Positions 8,225 to 15,162 are shown, counted from the first letter of the stretch. The stretch is 16,339 nucleotides of DNA from CAJBLF01 sp041679065 (GCA_041679065.1 JBBABI010000023.1:1-16339), one strand, 5' to 3'. Numbers and translations: made by a program. The notes: generated from the letters alone by a model not told the origin.

Positions 8225-8777
8225 TCAGTTCCAAAAGGAATTCGATCGGAAGAGAAAGCAAGAAATCTGGGTCCTATTGATCACCGCTCACATAGCTGGG
8301 TTTGGCATGTTTGGATATCCATTGCTTGTAATATTGTCGAGTCCATTATTGATAAAGGCAGGGGTTGTAGTATTGATAGAAACCTTTGTCCTGATTGCGT
8401 CATTCCTGGTGACGGTTGGTGAAAATCGCAGGGATTTCAATCTGAAATTTTTGAGCAAGGATGTGACCGAAAAAATAAAAGAGATGAAAACAAAGAAATC
8501 GGAATTGGTAAAAAAAAGAGATTGCTTTGTTCCTAAGGGATTTTATGAGAAAATATTGCCGACATTCCAAGGCGAATTTCGTGAACATTTCTTAACTCAC
8601 ATGACAGTTGATGGATTATCACTGAAGGAAATCGACGAAAAACTGACTGAATTCGATGAACAGATCAACGAACTCAAGATTAAACTTGAATTCTACGATC
8701 AGGTTCCAGAACGCAACTTCTGGCAGTATGCCAAGTCCATGAAATGGATAAAGAAAATAAAAAAATGTACAACGTAA
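8196..8777 (+). CDS. Membrane protein with two helices and a coiled coil
   Basis: A 193-residue protein. Residues about 24-48 (IWVLLITAHIAGFGMFGYPL) and 52-75 (LLIKAGVVVLIETFVLIASF) are two closely spaced transmembrane helices. The soluble remainder is charged and helical (KEIDEKLTEFDEQINELKIK), so a cytoplasmic coiled coil is likely. No family is recognised. All eight glycines are GGN. It starts inside the preceding gene with no strong ribosome site of its own, which implies translational coupling. It ends in TAA. A small membrane-anchored complex with the neighbouring coiled-coil protein is plausible but unproven. Confidence 0.72.
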   Translation: MKKTKQELFDQFQKEFDRKRKQEIWVLLITAHIAGFGMFGYPLLVILSSPLLIKAGVVVLIETFVLIASFLVTVGENRRDFNLKFLSKDVTEKIKEMKTKKSELVKKRDCFVPKGFYEKILPTFQGEFREHFLTHMTVDGLSLKEIDEKLTEFDEQINELKIKLEFYDQVPERNFWQYAKSMKWIKKIKKCTT

Positions 8778-8792
8778 AAGGAGGTACTTACT

Positions 8793-9227
8793 ATGAGAAA
8801 CATTAGAATATTTATTAAGACATTGGCTACCTATATTGCCAACCGCTGCTACAAGAGGCTTATCTACAAAGAGAAATCATCCATAGAAGAACTTTTCAGA
8901 AAGTTGGAAGATGAATCTGTGGAATCTATAATGGTGAAAAGATTTTCCATCGACGATGATAAGAAGAATAAAATAAAAATCGATGCATTCTTTCTCGATA
9001 CCATGGAAAGCAGGATCAGACACAAGGAAGAAATCTCATACGATCTTATCCCCCATGACACCATGAGATACTGGACAATACATAATGACGCATATCTTAA
9101 AAAATATGTTGTGAATACGAAGATTTCGTTGTCTGTATTGGAATTTCATAAAAAAGTTTTTTCGCCAGGAAGCGAAAGCAATGATCCATTTAATTATTAT
9201 ATCAATGAATATCAGTGGATTGAATAG
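8793..9227 (+). CDS. Hypothetical protein, 144 residues
   Basis: A basic, Arg/Lys-rich N-terminus (MRNIRIFIKTLATYIANRCY) precedes an acidic helical middle and a C-terminal half with FFLDTMESRIRHKEE and YWTIHNDAYLKKYV. I do not recognise the family and see no clear signal peptide, although the N-terminal helix could be amphipathic and membrane-associated. Perfect AAGGAGG (8778-8784) lies 8 bases before the ATG, and the gene begins 15 bases after the previous stop. The stop is TAG. It contains one glycine and no TGA. Confidence 0.65.
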   Translation: MRNIRIFIKTLATYIANRCYKRLIYKEKSSIEELFRKLEDESVESIMVKRFSIDDDKKNKIKIDAFFLDTMESRIRHKEEISYDLIPHDTMRYWTIHNDAYLKKYVVNTKISLSVLEFHKKVFSPGSESNDPFNYYINEYQWIE

Positions 9228-9274
9228 TCAATTGTTTATCCAAACCACTTTGAAAAAACCCAATCAAAAAACTT

Positions 9275-9281
9275 AAGGAGG
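9275..9281 (+). promoter_or_regulatory. Strong Shine-Dalgarno site, one of a duplicated pair
   Basis: AAGGAGG (9275-9281) with GAAAATAAAATGGAAA after it is repeated almost exactly at 10088-10108, giving 22 identical bases through two starts. Native UGA-containing genes of this window lack such sites. The copy at 8778-8784 and the sites at 7879 and 10411 follow the same style. Confidence 0.8.
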
Positions 9282-9289
9282 AAAATAAA

Positions 9290-10072
9290 ATGGAAAACAC
9301 AATTAAATTAGAGGGTTGGCCTAACTATCTTTCTAGGGATATTATTAAAAATCTCTCTATAGAATTGGACAATGACATAATATCGAGTTTTGGAAAACTT
9401 GGTATTACAATGATGAATGTACTTCCTTTCGATGATGCACTGGAGATTGTCCATAAAAACATTGCGGAAAGACATAGAACGATACCATTAAGTAATATCT
9501 TTGTTCTTACACCCGTGATCGCACAGTATAGATGGCACATCAAAGAATATGGGGATAAGATAGTCAAAATCCTTTGTCCTTCAGACAGAGAGGTAATGGC
9601 AAGAAAAAGAACAGCAGTTCATCCTTATTACTTTGTAGGGCATAAAGAAAAGAGAGAAACATTCAAAAGATTTGCCCAAAATAGTGTAATAGAGCAAGAT
9701 CAACTCTTCATTACACAAGCATCAGATGTTCACATGCATAGTTATTTTTTCCCTAAGGGTTTAAAAATACTTACTGAGAGTTTATCTAATGTTTGTAATG
9801 CTTTTTCACATCCTCAGTGCAGCGGATCAATCGTTCAATACGAAAAGAAATTGCTAGATCTGAACTTTATTGCCATTAAACATTTCCTCAATGATATTAT
9901 CATCTGGGCAGAATATGAATGTAAACAGAAGAAGGAGGATTCTGATAAAAAGGCAGTGTTCAAGAAAAAGTTGGACGATATAGATTGTGTAATTCTGGTT
10001 GGAGGAGAATATATATACACAGACAGAGTTCATGATAATCTTGTATCGTTAGGATTAGAAAAAATCGATTAA
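9290..10072 (+). CDS. Hypothetical protein, 260 residues
   Basis: The largest protein of the cluster and not recognised. It starts MENTIKLEGWPNYLSR, has a soluble alpha/beta-looking body (TIPLSNIFVLTPVIAQYRWH), a His-rich stretch SDVHMHSYFFPKGLKIL and QASDVH, and a Lys-rich helix (KKEDSDKKAVFKKKLDD) before a final DCVILVGGEYIYTDRVH. The last motif looks like a beta strand and Gly-Gly loop. No signal peptide or membrane helix. All ten glycines are GGN. It starts 8 bases after a perfect AAGGAGG and is 62 bases beyond the previous gene. Stop TAA. Confidence 0.7.
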   Translation: MENTIKLEGWPNYLSRDIIKNLSIELDNDIISSFGKLGITMMNVLPFDDALEIVHKNIAERHRTIPLSNIFVLTPVIAQYRWHIKEYGDKIVKILCPSDREVMARKRTAVHPYYFVGHKEKRETFKRFAQNSVIEQDQLFITQASDVHMHSYFFPKGLKILTESLSNVCNAFSHPQCSGSIVQYEKKLLDLNFIAIKHFLNDIIIWAEYECKQKKEDSDKKAVFKKKLDDIDCVILVGGEYIYTDRVHDNLVSLGLEKID

Positions 10073-10102
10073 TAAATTCTAAACTAAAAGGAGGAAAATA
10101 AA

Positions 10103-10423
10103 ATGGAAACTTTAATACAAGGCACCAGCGTTGAATTGATAAAAAAATGGATTCATGCTATGGAACAGGACATCAAGAAAAATGTGTTTTATTGTGTACC
10201 AGATGTTCCAGATCATCTCTACGTTACGCCTATTAATAAGGCTCGCTTACTTATCATGTGCAGTATCTTCTGCATAACCGATAACAATAATCACGAAGGA
10301 TCGAGCAAGTATATCCGCGTATACAAAAGCGAGAAATCTGTAAAAGAGGCACAGAAAGAAATGATGGCGTATTTCGAAACCATGAAAGAACTGTTAGAAA
10401 TCAACGCGAAAGGGGGGAAATAA
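10103..10423 (+). CDS. Hypothetical protein, 106 residues
   Basis: A small soluble protein with an N-terminal helix (VELIKKWIHAMEQDIKKN), a short hydrophobic core (INKARLLIMCSIFCITDN) and a C-terminal helix (SVKEAQKEMMAYFETMKELL). No family recognised. The ribosome site AAGGAGG (10088-10094) and surrounding bases duplicate those of the preceding gene. It ends in TAA one base before the next ATG. Four glycines, no TGA. Confidence 0.68.
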   Translation: METLIQGTSVELIKKWIHAMEQDIKKNVFYCVPDVPDHLYVTPINKARLLIMCSIFCITDNNNHEGSSKYIRVYKSEKSVKEAQKEMMAYFETMKELLEINAKGGK

Positions 10424-10424
10424 A

Positions 10425-10574
10425 ATGACAACACTATTAATTATTATCATGCTGGTGATTATCGCATTATCTTTTTGGTCCATAGGAGCGATAAGCCGCT
10501 GTCCTAAAATAATAAGGATTATCGCAATCATCATTATGTGGATAATTGCGATAGCTTGCATACAAGGTCCATAA
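10425..10574 (+). CDS. Small hydrophobic membrane peptide, 49 residues
   Basis: MTTLLIIIMLVIIALSFWSIGAISRCPKIIRIIAIIIMWIIAIACI with Gly-Pro at the end: two hydrophobic segments flanking a short RCPK turn, so a hairpin membrane peptide of holin or toxin size is possible, though the family is not recognised. It starts one base after the TAA of the 106-residue gene, behind AGGGGGG (10411-10417). Ends TAA 10572-10574, followed by TGA. It is the last gene before the strong terminator at 10597-10627. Short length lowers the confidence. Confidence 0.6.
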   Translation: MTTLLIIIMLVIIALSFWSIGAISRCPKIIRIIAIIIMWIIAIACIQGP

Positions 10575-10596
10575 TGAAAGAGTGAAAAACATATCC

Positions 10597-10627
10597 AACC
10601 GTTCGGAATCTCCGGGCGGTTTTTTTT
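10597..10627 (+). terminator. Strong terminator of the seven-gene operon
   Basis: AACCGTTCGGA (10597-10607) pairs with TCCGGGCGGTT (10611-10621) through 11 pairs with two G-U, loop ATC, followed by a T8 run. It closes the operon that starts at 7278. Confidence 0.9.
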
Positions 10628-10700
10628 ATTTCACTCGTTACTCGTTACTCGAAACTCGTTACTCGAAACTCATATGTTGATGATCTCCAACAACACCTTT
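10628..10700. repeat. Intergenic repeat module, copy B
   Basis: Shares ATTTCACTCGTTACTCGTTACTC and CATATGTTGATG with 5785-5837, with extra GAAACTCGTTACTCGAAACTC units between, so the repeat number differs. The TGTTG/CAACA hairpin is kept although its inner bases differ. Together with copy A it bounds the block containing the radical SAM gene and the operon. Confidence 0.72.
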
Positions 10701-10713
10701 TACTAATGGAGGA

Positions 10714-10746
10714 TTGACATTACTTACTTTTTATATATATTATAAT
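10714..10746 (+). promoter_or_regulatory. TTGACA promoter for lipoprotein genes
   Basis: TTGACA (10714-10719) is followed by an AT-run containing TATATT (spacer 16), TATTAT (spacer 18) or TATAAT at 10741-10746 (spacer 21). The exact -10 cannot be fixed from sequence alone. It drives the gene at 10800 and perhaps the following two. Confidence 0.55.
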
Positions 10747-10799
10747 ACGTTAAAACAAAAACATGTCAATACATATTATTTATTTTCTTAAAAAGTATT

Positions 10800-11441
10800 A
10801 TGAACAAACACATCAATGAACAATCAAATACAAATGAATCAGTTAGAGAAAAACAATGAAGAAATAATATTTCCAATCGAAAGATAGTGACTCTTGCCAC
10901 CTTAATAGCAGTATTGTCAGCATGTGATTTTAATAAAGAAAAAGGTGCTACTGATAATGTGGTTAATCTTGGACAAGAGTATATCAAAAAAGGGAATAAA
11001 ATTTATTATAATCATTCTAAATTTGGTGCAGCAACAGATGTTTCAAAAATGGATTTTATTGAGGTAAAAAATATAGCAGATCCTAAAACGTTCGAAATAG
11101 TAGATTGTTTCATGGGTAAAGATGCTAAATATGTATATCATCTAGCAGGATTATGATATGATTCATTAGAAATAATAGAAGGAGCAGATCCTCAGACTTT
11201 TAGATACTTTGGTTATGTGAAAGACACAAGTGAATATGAACATGCTGGTCACTGTTTTTATAGAGACGCAAAAAGCCTCTATCGATTGGGAAATAAAATT
11301 GAAGGAGTAGATCCAAACACTGCGGATTTAACAGGATGGACAAACTGAATCATAAAAGATAAATGAAATACCTTCAAGCAGGATGGACACGGTTACTATA
11401 AGGATGGACATGAAAAATATATTATGGTAAATAAAAAATAA
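10800..11441 (+). CDS. DKNYY/DKNYH-like lipoprotein (code 25)
   Basis: A 213-residue lipoprotein. An unusual polar N-terminal extension of about 28 residues is followed by KIVTLATLIAVLSACDF, where LSAC is a lipobox with the lipid-bearing cysteine. The mature part has repeats of the DKNYY/DKNYH type: IADPKTFEIVDCFMGKDAKYVYHL, then GADPQTFRYFGYVKDTSEYEH, then GVDPNTAD. Those families share a pattern of [GA]-D-P-x-T-F and K-D-x-x-x-[VY]-Y. Four TGA codons encode glycine (one before the signal, one in AGLGYD, one in WTNGI, one in DKGNTF). Because TGA precedes the signal segment, the true start could instead be one of the downstream Met codons; ATG 10800 is chosen for the promoter. Function of the family is unknown. 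Confidence 0.8.
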
Positions 11442-11471
11442 AAAAACAAACAACTAAAAAACAAAAAAAAC

Positions 11472-11912
11472 ATGAAAACAAAACTAATCGCGATACTCAG
11501 CGTAGCAATTATGCTGATATCAGCTTGTCAAAATGACAACAATCAAAGAATTTCAGCGAAGACCAATACTTTCAAAAACATTTCCGAACTTCCAACCATT
11601 TCACTGGATTCTCTTTCCAAACTGAACATCAATATCACCCTTTGGGCAGAGAGCAAAGAAGATTATGAAGCTCTTACAAAAGACACTTTAGAGAGAGTAA
11701 ACTTCGCAACATGTGAATTTATCGCTGATATGTCAGGGTCATACGATTTTGTATGGTCAGCAATGAAAAAGTATATGAAGTGGATATCAAATGGAAGTAA
11801 AATGAAAATGTTTGATCACCAATCAGGAGAAAAATTTGTAGTGATCGGATTCTATTACAATTCGCCAGATGCTAAATCGCTCCATTTCACAGGAGATTTA
11901 TACAAGTACTAA
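11472..11912 (+). CDS. Lipoprotein, 146 residues
   Basis: The N-terminus MKTKLIAILSVAIMLISAC is a lipoprotein signal with lipobox ISAC. The mature part (LSKLNINITLWAESKEDYEALTK, VIGFYYNSPDAKSLHFTGDL) looks compact and alpha/beta, but I do not recognise the family. Five glycines, all GGN, no TGA. The leader is A-rich with no Shine-Dalgarno site. It is 30 bases after the previous lipoprotein gene and 23 bases before the next, so they are probably one transcript. The signal is typical of Bacteroidota-like lipoproteins; whether that reflects transfer is open. Confidence 0.78.
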   Translation: MKTKLIAILSVAIMLISACQNDNNQRISAKTNTFKNISELPTISLDSLSKLNINITLWAESKEDYEALTKDTLERVNFATCEFIADMSGSYDFVWSAMKKYMKWISNGSKMKMFDHQSGEKFVVIGFYYNSPDAKSLHFTGDLYKY

Positions 11913-11935
11913 CAATTAAAAAAAACAAAAACAAA

Positions 11936-12790
11936 ATGAAAAAAATGATTATCACGATTGCTTTCGTAGCAATCAGCACACTGAGCTTCGCTCAAATTGA
12001 AAACATTAAGCTTACATCTGATAGTTCAATTACTATAGATAGAATTTATGCAGGTATGCTATCGGGTTCATTATTCAGCACGGATAGTTTGTATGCCTCT
12101 ACATTCACAAACGTCAGATTCGGCGCTATGGGAACCTATCAACCTGCTACATGGTTCGCTGTCAAAGCATGGGCGATGTATCAAGGGGAAACCAGTACAA
12201 AACCATGGCATATGCAGCAATTTTGGTTTAAATTCACCCCGACCAAAAAACTGAGCATAGAAACAGGCAACATGGCTACATTACCTACCGAACAGCGTCC
12301 GCATCCAGTTTCCGGGGATGGGCAATTCGAGACATTCTCAGAAGCTCAGATCGTAGGTATGTCAATCAACGCTAAAGTTAAATACGCTTTCACATCAGAT
12401 ATTACAGCAGGAGTAGGCATTGCATCACGCAAAGATAAGCCGGAGTACTCTGGTATGGTAAGCTACAAAAAAGTAACGGTATCAACTTGGTATGCAGAAT
12501 ACAACCAAAAGCTTGGATCTGCTTTAACGTTAAAATTCAACAGGGTGTATTCTACTCTGGTATGGAAACAGGATCAGATAGTATCAGATGTCTTAGTTAT
12601 TCATCTCAATAAAGATAAATCGATTTCTTTGTATTCAGATACAGGATATGATTTGAGTAAGAATGATATTGTGAGAGGTGAGTGGGGTGTGATGAAGACA
12701 TTCGAATCCAGATACATTAATGGATTATATGGAATAGGATGGAACCACGAAACAGATGACATCAATTGCTATTTCTTTATCCATTTATAA
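11936..12790 (+). CDS. Secreted beta-barrel-like protein
   Basis: A 284-residue protein starting MKKMIITIAFVAISTLSFAQ, a signal peptide ending in the SFA|Q cut common in Bacteroidota. The mature chain alternates polar and aromatic residues in many strands (NVRFGAMGTYQPATWFAVKAW, FWFKFTPTKKLSIETGN, VTVSTWYAEYNQKL, LVIHLNKDKSISLYSD) and ends YFFIHL, as outer-membrane barrels do. All 19 glycines are GGN. The leader is A-rich. If the host is a single-membrane Patescibacterium, an outer-membrane barrel is unexpected, so it may be an imported gene or a surface protein of another kind. I do not recognise the exact family. Ended by a strong terminator. Confidence 0.75.
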   Translation: MKKMIITIAFVAISTLSFAQIENIKLTSDSSITIDRIYAGMLSGSLFSTDSLYASTFTNVRFGAMGTYQPATWFAVKAWAMYQGETSTKPWHMQQFWFKFTPTKKLSIETGNMATLPTEQRPHPVSGDGQFETFSEAQIVGMSINAKVKYAFTSDITAGVGIASRKDKPEYSGMVSYKKVTVSTWYAEYNQKLGSALTLKFNRVYSTLVWKQDQIVSDVLVIHLNKDKSISLYSDTGYDLSKNDIVRGEWGVMKTFESRYINGLYGIGWNHETDDINCYFFIHL

Positions 12791-12800
12791 TTTGATATCT

Positions 12801-12832
12801 ACTCTCCCGGGTTTTCCGGGGGAGTTTTTTTT
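12801..12832 (+). terminator. Terminator after beta-barrel gene
   Basis: ACTCTCCCGG (12801-12810) pairs with CCGGGGGAGT (12816-12825) with one G-U and loop GTTTT, then a T8 run. It is one of the most stable hairpins in the window. Confidence 0.9.
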
Positions 12833-12838
12833 ATTATA

Positions 12839-12869
12839 ATAAAAAAACCTGAGGAAATTACCCCAGGTT
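12839..12869 (-). terminator. Terminator of the minus-strand gene
   Basis: On the minus strand AACCTGGGG, loop, CCTCAGGTT followed by T7. It serves the small membrane protein ending at 12884 and forms a convergent pair with the previous terminator. Confidence 0.7.
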
Positions 12870-12883
12870 GCATAGCAAAAAAT

Positions 12884-13237
12884 CTAATAACGATCAAACA
12901 TTTCAGGATGTTTTTCTTTGATTTTTTCCAAATTTGCTTGATACGAACGATAAGAGAACTTAACCTTGATAAGACTATCCACAATATCTCCAATGATAGA
13001 AATAATCCAGACAAAGACGATTACCGTAGGATTGGAAGTATTGTACAGGGCCGTCATGATAAACGATATTATTATTCTCGGACAAAAACTCATCTTTATG
13101 ATAAACCACACCGAAAAAGGTGTGATCCAGCCGAAATACAATAACATCAATCGAGGAATAAAGATCAGGCCAAAGAAAAACCAAAGCGTATGGTTATCCC
13201 AAAAATTAATACCAATAAAAGAATAATCCATATTCAT
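12884..13237 (-). CDS. Small membrane protein, 117 residues
   Basis: At least two or three transmembrane segments: WFFFGLIFIPRLMLLYFGWI, PFSVWFIIKMSFCPRIIISF and NPTVIVFVWIISIIGDIVDS. The pattern F-x-x-G-x-x-x-x-P-R-L followed by N-P-x-x-x-x-x-W-[IV]-I resembles a family of small bacterial inner-membrane proteins of unknown function; I say this from memory, without a search. A GTG 6 bases earlier is possible, but ATG at 13237 has AAGGAGG 5 bases upstream and is preferred. No TGA; stop TAG. Minus-strand promoter TTGAAA-N16-TATATA precedes it. Confidence 0.75.
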   Translation of the reverse strand: MNMDYSFIGINFWDNHTLWFFFGLIFIPRLMLLYFGWITPFSVWFIIKMSFCPRIIISFIMTALYNTSNPTVIVFVWIISIIGDIVDSLIKVKFSYRSYQANLEKIKEKHPEMFDRY

Positions 13238-13263
13238 ATACACCTCCTTTTGTTTATGTCATA

Positions 13264-13291
13264 TATATACTTTTTAAAAGATATGTTTCAA
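13264..13291 (-). promoter_or_regulatory. Promoter TTGAAA-N16-TATATA
   Basis: On the minus strand TTGAAA (13291-13286) and TATATA (13269-13264), spacer 16, upstream of the small membrane protein. Consistent with sigma-70-like use but the AT-richness of the region weakens it. Confidence 0.45.
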
Positions 13292-13363
13292 TAGAATATC
13301 TAATAAAACCATCCTAGTATATATCAAATTTTATACCTCTAAAGTAGAGCAATAAACAAATAT

Positions 13364-13391
13364 TTGCAAAATTTTTAAAAACCCTTATACT
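13364..13391 (+). promoter_or_regulatory. Promoter TTGCAA-N16-TATACT
   Basis: TTGCAA (13364-13369) and TATACT (13386-13391), spacer 16. Hexamers and spacing equal those at 1866-1893. The leader is about 45 bases, A-rich, without a Shine-Dalgarno site. Confidence 0.65.
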
Positions 13392-13440
13392 TGATGCATA
13401 CGAAACAAAAAAATCTTTTATATTATTACCAAAAACAAAA

Positions 13441-14151
13441 ATGACAGAAACATCAAAGTCCAGCACAGCTGGGAAAACAACATGAACTACAGTCAAAACC
13501 ACAACACCAAAAGTAGTGACACCCAAAGCTGTTAAACCAGTGACTAAACCAGTAGCAGCCAAGAAAGTAGACAAAGAAGAGCTTATGAAAAAACATCAGC
13601 AGATGGTGCAGTTCGTACAGAACGTATTGAGTGATATGGAATCCAATATCAAAAGGATGCATATGATCCTGAATCAGCTCGCTAAATTCGATCCAGAAAA
13701 ACCTGAGACACTGGAAAGCACAGACAAAGAAATAGAAGATATAGGGAAAGTAGAATTGAAGGCATATAATGAAGAAAATGCAGAAGTGATCGAAGGAAAA
13801 TTTGATGGCTATTTCATGATTGGATCAGACCAGAAAAAATATCCCGTACCATTAAATTATTCAAGCAAAACTAAGTTAGTGCCTTGAGATCTTCTCAAGC
13901 TCAAGATATTGGAAGATGGGAAATTTATCTACAAATTGATCCAGCCAGTAGAAAGGAAACATATCAGAGCGATTCTCTCCAGGACAGATGACAACAAATT
14001 CGTTGCGCTGACTGACGACGGGAAATCGTATTTCCTCAATCAAGCTGCCGTCACGTTCTTCAAAGGGAAACCCGGCGATGAATTATATATCTTAGTAAAC
14101 GATAAAGAAGATATGTCTTTCGCAGCTATTGAAGCGATCATTAAGAAATAA
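13441..14151 (+). CDS. Probable CPR-conserved hypothetical protein (code 25)
   Basis: A 236-residue protein in three parts. Residues 1-47 are a basic Pro/Ala/Lys/Thr tail (VKTTTPKVVTPKAVKPV) like a histone H1 tail. Residues 50-100 are helical (LMKKHQQMVQFVQNVL...). Residues 120-236 hold a beta-rich domain with KYPVPLNYSSKTKLVPGDLL and a GKFIYKLIQPVERKHIRAIL segment. I recall similar YPVPxNY-S-K-KLVxGDxLK sequences with KQIxPVERK in many Patescibacteria, but cannot confirm. Function unknown; DNA binding is suggested by the basic tail only. Two TGA codons encode glycine: one in the tail (TTGTT) and one in LVPGD, a conserved turn. A terminator follows. Confidence 0.8.
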
Positions 14152-14176
14152 CTCTTTAAAAAAACAGAGCAAAAGA

Positions 14177-14203
14177 CTGAAACCTCTCACGTTTCGGTTT
14201 TTT
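14177..14203 (+). terminator. Terminator of the CPR-conserved gene
   Basis: CTGAAAC (14177-14183) pairs with GTTTCGG (14191-14197), loop CTCTCAC with one G-U, then T6. Confidence 0.8.
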
Positions 14204-14221
14204 GTTTTAGCGGAAATTTTC

Positions 14222-14263
14222 CTACAACGTGTAGATTGACATTTATAAGGAAATAACTACATA
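14222..14263 (+). promoter_or_regulatory. Hairpin plus TTGACA-N16-TACATA promoter
   Basis: CTACA acg TGTAG (14222-14234), a perfect 5-base inverted repeat, abuts TTGACA (14236-14241), which is 16 bases from TACATA (14258-14263). The palindrome beside the -35 could be an operator for the gene at 14320; this is inference. Confidence 0.5.
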
Positions 14264-14319
14264 CTGGTTGTGAACATAAATAAAAAAAATAGTAATAACA
14301 AATAAAAACTTTAAAAAAG

Positions 14320-15141
14320 ATGAACGAAACAAATACCAATGAATTATTGCCCATCTCCTATCTTTTTGAAGGACTTGATGGCATCGATTACAATAACCTA
14401 TCTGTAATCGGGAAAGTAAATATTGAAGCACTGTGTTTTCATCTCCAAAAGGAGATTACTGAAAATGATGATAAAAATCATTGGATGCGAATGAACGAAA
14501 GCACTCATGCTACAGTAAATACTGAAATCTCCAACAACGTCTCTGTAAGAGCAGAGATGAAAAGACAACGGAAACTCGTACTTAAACATTTACAAGAAGT
14601 TGCTCCAACGGCCCCTGAAAAACCGGAAATCTTATTCCTCCGACATCCAAAAATGTATCCAATGACGACACCTGTGATGGTGTATCTTATGGAGAACAAG
14701 GAAGACAAATATCAGCTTTTAAAGGGATGGCATCTTGGAATAATAACTGCAAGTAACAGTATTTCGAATGACGATTTTGTAGAATTTTTTTTCCACAAAC
14801 CACTTCATTCAATGGGATGGGTTCTTAACAAACATTTTATAGACCAAAGATTAAATAGTCCCACAATAATGAAAATTGGAGATATAAAGATGCTCCAAGA
14901 GATGATAAAAAATCCACAGGATGAGTTTATGAAAATATGGAAGAAAAATAACAGGCATGGGGAAGATGGTCATGTATATTCTCCCACCAACGGCTTTGCA
15001 AAAACAAAGACAATCATCAATGAATTTCACGATGAAGAGTACTTCATCAATGAAGTAAGAAGTGCTTACGAAAAAGCGACTAAAGAATTTAGTACAAATG
15101 ACTACAGAATAAAAATATTCAAGGATTTAATAAAGCAATAA
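14320..15141 (+). CDS. Hypothetical protein, 273 residues
   Basis: A soluble protein, not recognised. N-terminal residues to about 40 are acidic and polar (ELLPISYLFEGLDGIDYNNL), then a basic helix (RAEMKRQRKLVLKHLQEV), a Pro-rich link (APTAPEKPEILFLRHPKMYP), a hydrophobic beta-like core (TTPVMVYLMENKEDKYQLLK) with His-Leu-Gly-Ile-Ile, and a charged C-terminal helix. No signal peptide or membrane helix. Ten glycines, all GGN. It lacks a Shine-Dalgarno site and starts behind an A-rich leader. Flanked by its own promoter and terminator, so it is a single-gene unit. Confidence 0.75.
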   Translation: MNETNTNELLPISYLFEGLDGIDYNNLSVIGKVNIEALCFHLQKEITENDDKNHWMRMNESTHATVNTEISNNVSVRAEMKRQRKLVLKHLQEVAPTAPEKPEILFLRHPKMYPMTTPVMVYLMENKEDKYQLLKGWHLGIITASNSISNDDFVEFFFHKPLHSMGWVLNKHFIDQRLNSPTIMKIGDIKMLQEMIKNPQDEFMKIWKKNNRHGEDGHVYSPTNGFAKTKTIINEFHDEEYFINEVRSAYEKATKEFSTNDYRIKIFKDLIKQ

Positions 15142-15162
15142 CAATTTCAAACTCACTTAGAT

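Noticed and set aside
10425..10574. Extension of the 49-residue frame as a fragment of a larger gene
   Set aside because: It ends at TAA, followed at once by the operon terminator, and has its own ribosome site.
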